Part shown: positions 53,312-62,689 of the stretch, in pieces
How the letters are laid out: the number at the start of each line of letters is the position of its first letter
Numbering within the stretch: the first letter of the stretch is position 1
DNA from: UBA4582 sp013204195
GTDB taxonomy: Bacteria; Pseudomonadota; Gammaproteobacteria; Pseudomonadales; Azotimanducaceae
DNA: 64,000 bases
Direction: 5' to 3'
Assembly (NCBI GenBank): GCA_963925735.1
Contig: CAWUUH010000042.1
Coordinates: forward strand, 1-64,000
The notes under the pieces: model-generated
The model's input: only the letters and a program-made list of their open reading frames with translations
Databases searched by the model: none
Told to the model about the DNA's origin: nothing
Translations under genes and position numbers: made by a program

Positions 53312-55672
53312 CTAGAAAGTACGACCTAATTCAAACTGGAACGACTCAGCATTATCTCCTGGCTTTCTGTTAAACGGCGTGCTGAAACTGAAACTGATGG
53401 GTGCAAAACCCGTGACCCAGGTTACGGCGAGTCCCGCAGAATAACGTAATTCACCATCACTAACATCGCGACAAATTTGGCTGACAGGAGGACAGTTCGA
53501 ATTAAAAACGTTACCCGCATCAAAGAACACCGCCGACTTAAGCTGGCGTTGATCCTTAACGAATGGCAACGGAAATAGCACTTCAGCCGTGCCGCTGATC
53601 AGGATGTTACCGCCAATAGGCTCAGGGCGTGTAAATGTCGAGTTCGGCGAGGGTGTCGAGCGTGGCCCGAGCGTGTTGGCCTCGTAACCACGAACGGAAC
53701 CAAAACCGCCCGCATAAAAATTCTTATAAAATGGGAAAGAGTTAGTTTTACCGTAACCATCGCCATAACCCAATGATGTCTTCAATCGAAGGGTGAATAC
53801 ACTTGGCAGGGGATAAAATATCTGACCCTCATAATTTACCCGAAAAAATTCTAATTGACTGCCTGGCACAGTCATCTCGTAGGACAGCGATTGCGACTTG
53901 CCGGCCGTTGGCAGCAGACCACGATTCAGGGCCGACATACTATAACTTGCCGACAGACTCACTAGGTTGAACTTGTTACCTTCAGTAGCAAGGAACTGCG
54001 AGATTTCCTGCGCCGGATAGATCCCCTCTTTGATATTGGTACTTTCGTAGCCTACATTGAAGCCAATTCTGGCGATCTCGCTAATGGGATAGCCAAAGTT
54101 GACGGAACCGCCATAGGAGTCTGTTGAGAATCGCGCGATATTACGCTCGTCAAAGTTAGTACTTCGAAAAAACACTGAGTAACCACGACTGACGCCATCC
54201 ACCGTATAGTAAGGGTCAAAATAGGAAAAGTTATAAGAAGTCTGGAAAGCGCTATAGTTAATGCCCAGGTTGACACTATTACCCGTACCGAATACGTTAT
54301 TTTGTTGGTAGCTGGCGCCCAGAATCAGGCCGGCAGCCTCGGCGTAACCCAATGTCGCGGATATAGAGCCAGTAGGCTGCTCTTCAACGGTATAGTCCAC
54401 ATCAATTTGATCATCTACGCCCGGCACCGCCGGTGTTTCAACGTTAACCTCTTTAAAGAAACCCAAGCGCTCAAGGCGCAGCTTCGAATGTTCAATCGAA
54501 GCCGTTGAGGCCCAGCCACCTTCCATCTGGCGCATCTCACGACGCAGCACCTTGTCCTGAGTTAGCGTATTGCCTTGAAAATTAATCCGCCGCACATAGG
54601 CCCGACGGCCTGCATCAATGAAAAACTTGACGGTGACTTCATCGTCGGCTTCGGTGGGCACCGGTTGGCCGGTGGCACTGGCAAACGTGTAACCCGAGTT
54701 ACCCAGCGCAGCTTCGATCCGCTCCTCTGAATCTGTGATCAACTGTCGAGAGAATACCTGCCCAGCATAGACACTCAGTAGCGATCGAATACCCGCTTCT
54801 GGCACATCATGAAGTTCACCGGCTATATCGACGTCTCGAACAGTATATTTTTCGCCCTCGATAATATTAATCGTGATATAGACATTTTCACGATTGGGGG
54901 AAATCGAAACCTGAGTCGAATCCACCACAAAATTTAGATAACCTCGATCCAGGTAGTAGGACTCAAGCTTTTCAAGATCGCCGGTCAGCTTCTCCTTCGA
55001 GTACTGATCATCTTTGGTGTAAAACGACAACAGCGTCGGCTGTTTTAGTTCCAAAATCTCCATCAGGACTTTATTATCGAAGACCTTGTTACCAACAATA
55101 TTGATATGACGGATGCCAGAGACATCGCCTTCAGTCACATTGATTATCAGTTTGACTCGATTGCGCGGTAACTCCTCAACCTCCGTTTCAATGCTCGCGC
55201 CATAGCGCCCCTGAGAAACATACTGTCGCTCAAGGTCAGTCCGAATATGTTCTAACGTGACTTTTTTGAAAATTTCACCTTGCGACAATCCGGATTTTTC
55301 CAATCCCTCAAGCAAAGCTTCAGTCTTGATCGCCTTATTACCATCAATCTCAATAGAATCGATAGCCGGTCTTTCCTCCACAACGACCACCAGAACGTTA
55401 CCATCACGTCCGACCTGAACATCGTTGAACGACCCCGTGTTGAAAACGTCTTTGACGATGACCCTCAAGGCCGCATCATCCATCTCATCGCCGACGTTAT
55501 AGGGAATCTCAGCAAACACGCTACCCGCCGACATCCGCTGGAGGCCCTCGATACGTATATCAGAAATAGTAAACGCGAATACTGGAGACGCAGTTAGCAC
55601 CATCGCCAGTAAGAACAGCCCTGACGTAATTAGACGAAAGTTACCCATATTCAACAGAAACCGAGAAGACAT
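53312..55672 (-). CDS. bamA: Outer membrane assembly factor BamA
   Basis: Core of the BAM machine that inserts beta-barrel proteins. The 786-residue precursor has a signal peptide (cut after VFA, residue 33), five POTRA domains (about 34-430; the first begins FTISDIRIEGLQRMSAGSVF) and a 16-strand barrel with the lid motif PSVFTLR...RGYEANTLG. It ends in Phe (FQFELGRTF), the C-terminal signal of outer-membrane proteins. ATG at 55672 overlaps the rseP stop (TAATG); a second ATG eight codons on is possible. Confidence 0.98.
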   Translation of the reverse strand: MSSRFLLNMGNFRLITSGLFLLAMVLTASPVFAFTISDIRIEGLQRMSAGSVFAEIPYNVGDEMDDAALRVIVKDVFNTGSFNDVQVGRDGNVLVVVVEERPAIDSIEIDGNKAIKTEALLEGLEKSGLSQGEIFKKVTLEHIRTDLERQYVSQGRYGASIETEVEELPRNRVKLIINVTEGDVSGIRHINIVGNKVFDNKVLMEILELKQPTLLSFYTKDDQYSKEKLTGDLEKLESYYLDRGYLNFVVDSTQVSISPNRENVYITINIIEGEKYTVRDVDIAGELHDVPEAGIRSLLSVYAGQVFSRQLITDSEERIEAALGNSGYTFASATGQPVPTEADDEVTVKFFIDAGRRAYVRRINFQGNTLTQDKVLRREMRQMEGGWASTASIEHSKLRLERLGFFKEVNVETPAVPGVDDQIDVDYTVEEQPTGSISATLGYAEAAGLILGASYQQNNVFGTGNSVNLGINYSAFQTSYNFSYFDPYYTVDGVSRGYSVFFRSTNFDERNIARFSTDSYGGSVNFGYPISEIARIGFNVGYESTNIKEGIYPAQEISQFLATEGNKFNLVSLSASYSMSALNRGLLPTAGKSQSLSYEMTVPGSQLEFFRVNYEGQIFYPLPSVFTLRLKTSLGYGDGYGKTNSFPFYKNFYAGGFGSVRGYEANTLGPRSTPSPNSTFTRPEPIGGNILISGTAEVLFPLPFVKDQRQLKSAVFFDAGNVFNSNCPPVSQICRDVSDGELRYSAGLAVTWVTGFAPISFSFSTPFNRKPGDNAESFQFELGRTF

Positions 55673-57147
55673 TAAAGTCTTGTTAGATCATTGTAAAATG
55701 CCAACAGCATTATGCTGACGAGAATAAACATACCCAGTTGCAAACCCCACAACTGGATCTTTTCAGGCACGGGTCGACGCGTGACTAACTCAACGAGATA
55801 GTATAGTAAGTGACCACCATCAAGTACCGGAATCGGCAATAAATTCAACACTCCCAAGCTAATACTCAAAAGTGCAATAAAACCCACGAAACTCTCTGGC
55901 CCAGACTGAGCTGTAGCGCTCGCGATCTGGGCTATAGTGATCGGCCCACTGAGATTCTTGGGCGAAATAGCCCCCACGATCATTTTCTGGATTGAGTCGA
56001 GGGTAAATACCGTGACTGCCCAGGTTTTCTGTACAGCGGGCAACCACGCACTATAAAGCGGATATGATACCACTCTCTGCATGTCAGCGGGCAAATCGAT
56101 GGATTGTCTTGACGCGCCTACATAGCCTACGCTTTTGCCCTCCCGCTCCATTGCGCGCGGGGTGACCGTCAGGTAGAGGACTTCCGTGCGTCGTTGAACC
56201 ACCAGGCTAACCGGTTTATCGGCACTCCCCTGGATGAGCTCGACCCATTGTCGCCAGCTATCGATAGACTGTCCATTGGCCTCAACAACTTTGTCGCCGC
56301 TGGCAAGCCCGGCCGCAATAGCAGGCTCATTGTCGATCACCGAACCGATAACCGCAGGAATCACCGGGTATTTTAAAACTAAACCTAACGCTTGCGCTGG
56401 ATTTGGCTCTTCGACGTCTGACAGCCATTGATCAACAGCGATAAAATAGTGATTGCTCGGCGCTAACCCTGCAGGAGAACCCATCGAGGAAAACTCCGAG
56501 TCAAATGTCTCGTCCCGCGAAAGTTGCGCATCCCGGGTGGTCAGCTGGATTTCACCAGAATCACCAATCCGACCAAATAACCGCAGATTGACCTCCGACC
56601 AAGTGCTGGTCGGCACACCGTCAACGGCCACAATCTCTTGATTCACATGCAGCCCAGCGCGGGCCGCACTGGATTCTGGGTCGATATCGCCCAATACCGG
56701 CACGATGCCCGTGACCCCCAGGGTAAATAGCGCCCAGTAAGCCACAATCGCCAATAAAAAATTCGCAGCGGGGCCGGCGGAAACGATAAAAATACGCTGC
56801 AAAACTGGCTTGCGATTAAAGGTCAGATGCAATTGATCGTCTGGCACAAACCCTTCACGCTCATCTAACATTTTGACGTAACCCCCTAAGGGTAGCGCCG
56901 CGATCGTGAATTCGGTCCCATTCAATGGCTCATTGCTACGGGTCGCAATGGTTTGCTCAGCCGGTATCGTCACTGGCTCAGGTGGACGACCACGTCGCGT
57001 GTACAAGGCTTTGCCGAAGCCGACGCTAAATCGCAGCACATGAACACCACAAAGCCGCGCTGCAGCATAATGACCGTATTCATGAATTGTCACGAGGATC
57101 GACAATGTGACGATCAGCGCTATGACACTTTGCAGCACTTCAAGCAT
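55672..57147 (-). CDS. rseP: Site-2 protease RseP
   Basis: Inner-membrane zinc protease that cuts RseA-like anti-sigma factors and cleared signal peptides. Of 491 residues; active site H22-EYGH26, second metal motif NLLPIPVLDGG near the C-terminus, and two PDZ domains between (about 140-270 and 270-340). Compared with E. coli RseP (450 residues), an extra hydrophilic stretch follows ALYTRRGRPPEPVTIPAEQT (about residues 50-77). It overlaps the dxr end by eight bases and bamA by one. Confidence 0.97.
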   Translation of the reverse strand: MLEVLQSVIALIVTLSILVTIHEYGHYAAARLCGVHVLRFSVGFGKALYTRRGRPPEPVTIPAEQTIATRSNEPLNGTEFTIAALPLGGYVKMLDEREGFVPDDQLHLTFNRKPVLQRIFIVSAGPAANFLLAIVAYWALFTLGVTGIVPVLGDIDPESSAARAGLHVNQEIVAVDGVPTSTWSEVNLRLFGRIGDSGEIQLTTRDAQLSRDETFDSEFSSMGSPAGLAPSNHYFIAVDQWLSDVEEPNPAQALGLVLKYPVIPAVIGSVIDNEPAIAAGLASGDKVVEANGQSIDSWRQWVELIQGSADKPVSLVVQRRTEVLYLTVTPRAMEREGKSVGYVGASRQSIDLPADMQRVVSYPLYSAWLPAVQKTWAVTVFTLDSIQKMIVGAISPKNLSGPITIAQIASATAQSGPESFVGFIALLSISLGVLNLLPIPVLDGGHLLYYLVELVTRRPVPEKIQLWGLQLGMFILVSIMLLAFYNDLTRL

Positions 57148-58378
57148 TCACGTCTCCCGCTCTTGATGATTTCACCGATACTCCCTTACGCTGCATTGCC
57201 TTGACCGCCCGTTGCCGGGCGTGATTATCGATTGCCAAAATTGACGCCATGGTAAGGGCGTCGTCCGGGTCTGTCTGCTCGAGGACCGATTCGATGATAA
57301 GTGGGATGTCGGTGAAGAGGATAAGTTCATCTAAAAACGCCTGGACCACTACTTCATTGGCGGCATTCATCGCGATCGCAAGACTTTGGGCACCTCTCGC
57401 CACCTCCTGTGCTAGGCGCAAGCAGGGAAACCGTTGTAGGTCAGGGGGCTCGAAATCGAGCCGCCCGATCGTTGTCATATCGAGCATTGAGACTCCCGAA
57501 TCGATTCGGTTCGGCCAGGCCAGGCCATGGGCAATGGGCGTACGCATATCCGGATTACCCAATTGCGCGACAATCGAGCCGTCTATATAGTCCACCATCG
57601 AATGGATAATGCTTTGGGGATGCACCACCACCTCAATTTGGTTCACGTCTAGATCAAACAACCATTTAGCCTCAATAATTTCCAGGCCTTTGTTCATCAT
57701 CGTCGCCGAATCCACCGAAATCTTTCGTCCCATGCTCCAATTGGGGTGGGCACAGGCTTGATCAGGGGTCACCTGTGACATCTGCGCAAGCGGCAGTTGT
57801 CGCAACGGACCGCCAGACCCCGTTAACAAAATCTTACGAATTCCGGTGGCGTGGGTTGCCGCACCATTCGCCATGCTTTGGAAAATGGCATTATGTTCAC
57901 TGTCGATTGGTAGTAACGTCGATTGGCGCATTCTCACCGCCTGCATAAACAACGAGCCCGACATAACGAGCGCTTCTTTATTCGCGAGTAACAACCGTTT
58001 GCCAGCCTCGACTGCCGCCAAGGCTGAGGCCAAGCCGGCTGCGCCGACAATCGCCGCCATCACGTAATCTGTGTCCGCATGAGCAGCCACTTGATTGAGC
58101 CCCGCCGGTCCAACCAATATTTCAGTCGCCAGTTCACTCCCAGCCAAGAGTGCCCGTAGCTGCCGCGCCGCAGCTTCATCACACAGCACGGCGAAGCGAG
58201 GGCGATATTGCCGACACTGTTCGGCCAGTAAGGTTGCATTCGTGTTCGCTGTCAGGGCGAACACCTGGTACTGACCTGAATTTCGGCCTATGACGTCCAG
58301 CGTGCTGAGCCCGACGCTACCGGTCGAGCCGAGTATCGTGACGCGTTTGCGCACTGGCTCGTTACTGTTACCCGTCAT
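57140..58378 (-). CDS. dxr: 1-deoxy-D-xylulose 5-phosphate reductoisomerase
   Basis: First committed MEP-pathway enzyme, NADPH-dependent. ATG at 58378 gives 412 residues; a TTG or GTG upstream inside the cdsA end is also possible. Motifs: VTILGSTGSVGLSTLDVI (NADPH), LANKEALVMSG, the metal site PIDSEHNAIFQSM, and KISVDSATMMNKGLEIIEA. With ispD and ispF it is one of three MEP-pathway genes in this window. Overlaps rseP. Confidence 0.98.
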   Translation of the reverse strand: MTGNSNEPVRKRVTILGSTGSVGLSTLDVIGRNSGQYQVFALTANTNATLLAEQCRQYRPRFAVLCDEAAARQLRALLAGSELATEILVGPAGLNQVAAHADTDYVMAAIVGAAGLASALAAVEAGKRLLLANKEALVMSGSLFMQAVRMRQSTLLPIDSEHNAIFQSMANGAATHATGIRKILLTGSGGPLRQLPLAQMSQVTPDQACAHPNWSMGRKISVDSATMMNKGLEIIEAKWLFDLDVNQIEVVVHPQSIIHSMVDYIDGSIVAQLGNPDMRTPIAHGLAWPNRIDSGVSMLDMTTIGRLDFEPPDLQRFPCLRLAQEVARGAQSLAIAMNAANEVVVQAFLDELILFTDIPLIIESVLEQTDPDDALTMASILAIDNHARQRAVKAMQRKGVSVKSSRAGDVNA

Positions 58379-58386
58379 CGCAGCGC

Positions 58387-59220
58387 TCACACTGATTGCC
58401 AATCGAACAGCAGGACAAATAAAGCAAAAATCGGTGCCCCGGCCAGCAAACTGTCAAGCCGATCAAGCACACCACCGTGGCCGGGCAACAGTTGGCTGGA
58501 ATCTTTGATGCCTCGCTGACGTTTGAACATGCTCTCAGTGAGGTCGCCCAGCACGGAGAATAGAACGACTAGGATACACCCCAAGAGGAACACAAGACCT
58601 GACGTCGACAAGATCAGAGGTTTGCCCAGCCAAACGCACATCGCCATCGCGATCAGGGTCGCCAGCGTAACCCCACCGTAGAAACCGGCCCAAGACTTGC
58701 CCGGACTCACCTCTGGCGCGAGTTTTTTCGCACCCCAACGCCGACCGGAAAAGTAGGCGCCGATATCAGCACCCCAAATCAGGAAAAACAACAGCAAGAT
58801 CAAAAATTGACTATCCGTCGTCCCTTTGAGCTGCATCAGACCGACGTAGCCTGGCACCAACATGACCGGGCCTAATAACGTCAGCACCCAGTTCGACGAC
58901 CAATAGCGTTGACTAAGCGGGTAGTTGACCACCAGAAACAATGCCAGCATCCACCAGAGCGCAGCGATCACGAGGATGGCCAGAGCCCAAAATGAAGAAG
59001 CTTCGAGAAGAAATGACACGGCAATCAGCAACAGCGCGATGGCCAATGCATAGAGGTACCGTTGCCAGCCAGCATAATGGGCCAAGTTCGCCCACTCCCA
59101 ACCACCAATAGTTAGGGTGCCAATGAGAAACACGGAGAAACCCGCGGGGGGCAGAAAAAACACACAAGCGATAACGATTGGAGCCAGAACGAGTGCGGTG
59201 ATTATTCGCTGCTTCAGCAT
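58387..59220 (-). CDS. cdsA: Phosphatidate cytidylyltransferase
   Basis: Makes CDP-diacylglycerol for phospholipid synthesis. A 277-residue inner-membrane protein with about seven helices and the C-terminal signature SVLGDLTESMFKRQRGIKDSSQLLPGHGG...DRLDS, whose Asp residues bind Mg2+. Its end runs into the dxr leader. In pseudomonads uppS lies between frr and cdsA; here frr ends 113 bases upstream without it. Confidence 0.97.
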   Translation of the reverse strand: MLKQRIITALVLAPIVIACVFFLPPAGFSVFLIGTLTIGGWEWANLAHYAGWQRYLYALAIALLLIAVSFLLEASSFWALAILVIAALWWMLALFLVVNYPLSQRYWSSNWVLTLLGPVMLVPGYVGLMQLKGTTDSQFLILLLFFLIWGADIGAYFSGRRWGAKKLAPEVSPGKSWAGFYGGVTLATLIAMAMCVWLGKPLILSTSGLVFLLGCILVVLFSVLGDLTESMFKRQRGIKDSSQLLPGHGGVLDRLDSLLAGAPIFALFVLLFDWQSV

Positions 59221-59284
59221 GAGTGAGCCTTGTTGTTTCGCACTAACCGCACAGAATGACTCACCGTCAGCCGATTAAACTGAA

Positions 59285-59305
59285 CCGAAGCTCATTAGAG
59301 CTCGG
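59285..59305 (-). terminator. Hairpin after frr
   Basis: CCGAGCTC and GAGCTTCGG (one bulge) around TAAT on the minus strand, 28 bases past the frr stop. Followed by TTCAGTTT, a weak T run, so perhaps a partial terminator or attenuator before cdsA. Confidence 0.35.
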
Positions 59306-59332
59306 CTCAAAAGAGACCTCAAAGGCCTTAAC

Positions 59333-59890
59333 CTAGATCGCCATTAGATCTTTTTCTTTGGCTTCCACAGCCGAGTCGACTTCCTTGATTTTCTCGTCGG
59401 TCAGCTTCTGAATCAATTCTTCACCGCGGCGGGCGTCATCCTCAGTGATGTCCTTATCTTTCAGCAACTCTTTGAGCTGCGCATTCGCATCACGGCGAAT
59501 GTTTCGAATGGAGATTCGTGAATTTTCTGCCTCGTTCTTCGCGACCTTAGTCAAATCCCGTCGATTCTCTTCTGTCAGCGGCGGCATAGGCAAACGAATT
59601 TTGTCGCCATTGGTGGTCGGGTTTAGACCCAGGTCAGATTTCAGGATAGCCTTCTCCACCACCGGGATCATAGGCTTCTCCCAAGGCGTTACAGCCAGTG
59701 TGCGATTATCTTCGACGCTGATATTGGCGATCTGATTGAGTGGCGTGGGCGTGCCGTAATAATCGATGGTAATACCATCAAGCAACCCTGGATGAGCACG
59801 CCCAGTACGCAAACGGGTAAACGCGTTGCTCAGCGCTGCTAGGGATTTATCCATTCGTTGCTGCGCGTCTTGCTTCACTTCTTCCAGCAC
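59333..59890 (-). CDS. frr: Ribosome recycling factor
   Basis: Releases ribosomes from mRNA after termination together with EF-G. Standard 185-residue length; three-helix bundle plus small beta domain with LRTGRAHPGLLDGITIDYYG, ISVEDNRTLAVTPWEKPMI and IRNIRRDANAQLKEL. In the rpsB-tsf-pyrH-frr cluster; 86 bases after pyrH. Confidence 0.99.
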   Translation of the reverse strand: MLEEVKQDAQQRMDKSLAALSNAFTRLRTGRAHPGLLDGITIDYYGTPTPLNQIANISVEDNRTLAVTPWEKPMIPVVEKAILKSDLGLNPTTNGDKIRLPMPPLTEENRRDLTKVAKNEAENSRISIRNIRRDANAQLKELLKDKDITEDDARRGEELIQKLTDEKIKEVDSAVEAKEKDLMAI

Positions 59891-59960
59891 GTCGATTCCT
59901 CTTCTAAGTCTGCTAAATTTTCTTGAATTTGCCCCAGTGACTTCTCAAGTACCGGTCTTC

Positions 59961-59988
59961 GATCAGCCGTTATCGATCAGCCGTTATC
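59961..59988. repeat. Tandem duplication over the pyrH stop codon, 14 bp x 2
   Basis: GATCAGCCGTTATC occurs twice in tandem and its first bases a third time. The right-hand copy contains the last codons and stop of pyrH; the left-hand copy repeats that sequence outside the gene. Confidence 0.8.
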
Positions 59989-60702
59989 GATCAGAGTGCC
60001 TTCCCCTTCGCCGACGATGGCATTCCGTAACGCCCCGCTTTGCTCCATGGCAAACACTCGAAGCGGCATATTTTGATCCCGCGCGAGACAGATCGCCGTG
60101 AGGTCCATCACCCCCAACTGCTTTTCTAACACTTCGTCGTAGGTAAGCCTATCATAGCGAGTCGCCGTCGGGTCCTTCATCGGATCAGCACTGTAGACAC
60201 CGTCGACTTTGGTGGCTTTCAGAACAATATCCGCATCGATTTCAATCCCGCGCAAGCAAGCTGCGGTATCTGTAGTGAAGAAAGGGTTGCCAGTGCCAGC
60301 AGCGAATATCACGACGTCACCCTGCACTAGGTGGCGGATCGCTAGGCGCCGGTCGTAGTGAGCAACAATACCGCTCATAGGAATGGCGGACATGACCACC
60401 GTTTTAATATTCGAGCGCTCCAGGGCATCTCGCATGGCCAGCGCATTCATCACCGTTGCCAACATACCCATATGATCGCCGGTGACCCGGTCCAGGCCTG
60501 CCGCACTCAATTGCGCACCGCGAAACAGATTGCCGCCACCCACCACCAGACCCACTTGAACACCAATACCGATCAACTGACCAATTTCCAGGGCCATACG
60601 ATCCAGTACCTTGGGATCAATACCAACACCCTCGAGACCAAGCGCTTCGCCGCTGAGTTTAAGCAGTATCCGTTGGTATTTCGGTGTCGCTTTATTTGGC
60701 AT
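59977..60702 (-). CDS. pyrH: UMP kinase
   Basis: Hexameric bacterial uridylate kinase (amino acid kinase family), 241 residues, forming UDP. Motifs: RILLKLSGEALG at the start, VGLVVGGGNLFRG, GTGNPFFTTDTAACLRG and KATKVDGVYSADP. The gene ends within a 14-base tandem duplication (EGTLIDNG then stop). Placed between tsf and frr. Confidence 0.99.
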   Translation of the reverse strand: MPNKATPKYQRILLKLSGEALGLEGVGIDPKVLDRMALEIGQLIGIGVQVGLVVGGGNLFRGAQLSAAGLDRVTGDHMGMLATVMNALAMRDALERSNIKTVVMSAIPMSGIVAHYDRRLAIRHLVQGDVVIFAAGTGNPFFTTDTAACLRGIEIDADIVLKATKVDGVYSADPMKDPTATRYDRLTYDEVLEKQLGVMDLTAICLARDQNMPLRVFAMEQSGALRNAIVGEGEGTLIDNG

Positions 60703-60785
60703 TACAGCTCCATTTTGACCTAGATGTTGCAGCGAGGCTTAGGCTTACACCGCCGATCGCTCGACGGTTCCACCTCAAAGGCTAT

Positions 60786-61643
60786 CTACTGGCCCATTGT
60801 ACTCGCGACTTCCGCCGCAAAATCAACGTGCTCTACTTCAATACCTTCGCCTACCTGGTAACGGACGAACTGAACAACGGTTGCACCGGCTTGCTTCAAC
60901 AGGGCACCGATCTTCATATCCGGATTCTTAATGAAGGGCTGCTCCACCAGGCTGATTTCCGCCAGAAACTTGCGCACCCGACCTTCAACCATCTTCTCAA
61001 CAATCTCTGCAGGCTTACCACTTTCGGCGGCTTGAGCAACATAGATCTCGCGTTCCTTAGCAATCAGGTCGGCAGGCACTTCACTGGTGTTGGTATAGAG
61101 TGGCTGGGGATCAGCGGCAGCAATATGCATGGCGATATCCTTACCGAGCTCCTCATCTCCACCTTCAAGAATGACCATGACGCCAATTTTGCCGGTGCCA
61201 TGAACATAATGAGTAACATTGCCTTCCAGCACAGCCGCGCGGCGAATCGCCACATTTTCACCGATTTTCTGCACCAACTCTTCGCGGATTTTTTCCAAAC
61301 CAGCATCATTCAGGGCTTGGAGATCAGCGGATTTGGCGGCAAAAATTTGATCTGTGACGGTCTGCACAAAGTTTTTAAAGTTGTCATCCTTGGCCGCAAA
61401 ATCAGTCTCGCAGTTGACTTCAACCATGACACCCAGGCCACCCTCAACTTTGAAACCCACGGTGCCGTCAGCAGCTGTTCGACCGGCTTTTTTCGCCGCT
61501 TTCATGCCACTGGACTTGCGTAGGTTTTCAATTGCCAATTCAGCGTCGCCGTCGGCTTCAACCAAGGCTTTCTTACAATCCATCATACCAAGACCGGTAC
61601 GCTCTCTTAAATCTTTGACCATCGATGCTGTGATTGCAGCCAT
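60786..61643 (-). CDS. tsf: Elongation factor Ts
   Basis: Nucleotide exchange factor for EF-Tu. The 285-residue protein starts with the UBA-like VKDLRERTGLGMMDCKKALVEADGD, contains the conserved core contact EVNCETDFAAKDDNF and ends with the FVRYQVGEGIE segment. Follows rpsB by 147 bases that contain a strong hairpin. Confidence 0.99.
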   Translation of the reverse strand: MAAITASMVKDLRERTGLGMMDCKKALVEADGDAELAIENLRKSSGMKAAKKAGRTAADGTVGFKVEGGLGVMVEVNCETDFAAKDDNFKNFVQTVTDQIFAAKSADLQALNDAGLEKIREELVQKIGENVAIRRAAVLEGNVTHYVHGTGKIGVMVILEGGDEELGKDIAMHIAAADPQPLYTNTSEVPADLIAKEREIYVAQAAESGKPAEIVEKMVEGRVRKFLAEISLVEQPFIKNPDMKIGALLKQAGATVVQFVRYQVGEGIEVEHVDFAAEVASTMGQ

Positions 61644-61758
61644 CTTTTCACCTCATTCTTGAATGTCTTAATTCGATCTGCGCGAACGTTTCGGAATGCC
61701 CGAAATAACTGCTCGCAAGACGTTTACTCTCATGATCACGCAAAAGGTTGACCCAACA

Positions 61759-61782
61759 TCGATCGGCGCGAGCGCCGATCGA
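61759..61782 (-). terminator. Hairpin in the rpsB-tsf gap, likely attenuator
   Basis: TCGATCGGCGC (61759-61769) is followed after only GA by its exact complement (61772-61782), an 11-bp palindrome eight bases past the rpsB stop. E. coli also has a partial terminator between these genes that sets the S2:EF-Ts ratio. There is no strong T run here. Confidence 0.55.
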
Positions 61783-61790
61783 CTCATCAA

Positions 61791-62606
61791 CTAGGCCTTT
61801 GGTGCTTCTTCACTAGCGGCTTCAACAGCTGCGGGTTCTGCCACGACTGGCTCGACCGCTTCAGCTTCAGCCACAACTGGCTCGCTGACTTCGGCAAATT
61901 CCTCAACCTTAGTTGGACCTTGAAACTGCTCAACGCCCTCGATTGCTGCATCGGCAATCGCTTGAACGAACATGCGCACCGAACGAATCGCATCATCGTT
62001 ACCTGGAATCACATAATCAACCCCATCAGGGTTGCTGTTGGTGTCAACGATACCGACAACCGGGATACCTAGCTTGTTGGCTTCGGTAATGGCAATCCGC
62101 TCATGGTCAACATCGACCACAAAGATGATATCCGGTAATCCGCCCATATCCTTGATACCACCCAGACTGATTTCAAGCTTGTCCAGGTCACGCTTGCGAG
62201 ACAGCGCCTCTTTCTTCGTCAGCTTCTCGAAGGTGCCGTCGCCGGCCTGAATTTCGAGGTCATGGAGGCGTTTGATTGACTGTCGAATCGTCTTGAAGTT
62301 AGTCAACATGCCACCTAACCAGCGCTTATCGACGTATGGCATACCACACCGCTCGGCCTGCTCTTTGATGATCTTGCTGGCGCTACGCTTGGTGCCAACA
62401 AACAGCACTTTATTGCGCTTCGCGGTTGTGTTCCGTACATAGGTCATGGCTTGGTTCAACGCGGGAACGGTTTGCTCCAGGTTGATGATGTGGATATTGT
62501 TCCGGGCACCAAAGATATACTCGCGCATCTTGGGGTTCCAGTAACGGGTTTGGTGACCGAAGTGAGCGCCGGCCTCCAGCAGTTCACGCATGGATACGTT
62601 TGACAT
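61791..62606 (-). CDS. rpsB: 30S ribosomal protein S2
   Basis: Small-subunit protein that recruits S1. The ATG at 62606 is preceded by GAGG and gives 271 residues (E. coli S2 has 241). Family motifs: MRELLEAGAHFGHQTRYWNPKM, YIFGARNNIHIINLEQT, KRWLGGMLTNFKTI and GIPVVGIVDTNSNPDGVDYVIPGNDDA. The extra length is an acidic Ala/Val/Glu/Pro tail with a repeated VVAEAEAVEPVVAEPAAVEA pattern from about residue 230, unlike the usual short tail. Start of rpsB-tsf-pyrH-frr. Confidence 0.98.
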   Translation of the reverse strand: MSNVSMRELLEAGAHFGHQTRYWNPKMREYIFGARNNIHIINLEQTVPALNQAMTYVRNTTAKRNKVLFVGTKRSASKIIKEQAERCGMPYVDKRWLGGMLTNFKTIRQSIKRLHDLEIQAGDGTFEKLTKKEALSRKRDLDKLEISLGGIKDMGGLPDIIFVVDVDHERIAITEANKLGIPVVGIVDTNSNPDGVDYVIPGNDDAIRSVRMFVQAIADAAIEGVEQFQGPTKVEEFAEVSEPVVAEAEAVEPVVAEPAAVEAASEEAPKA

Positions 62607-62666
62607 AATTACCTCATTGTAGTTCGGGTTAAGCCTCCACATACCCCATAGTCCAACTTATCGATC

Positions 62667-62689
62667 CGGATGATTCATCCGTATGTCAA
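62667..62689 (-). promoter_or_regulatory. rpsB upstream region: -35-like TTGACA and 15-base palindrome
   Basis: On the minus strand TTGACA (62689-62684) is followed at once by CGGATGAATCATCCG, a perfect 7-1-7 inverted repeat (62681-62667). A good -10 is not seen at the expected place (GATCGA at 62666-62661). The palindrome could be an operator or the first stem of an S2-controlled mRNA leader. The rest of the 501-base divergent gap to map holds no gene. Confidence 0.4.
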
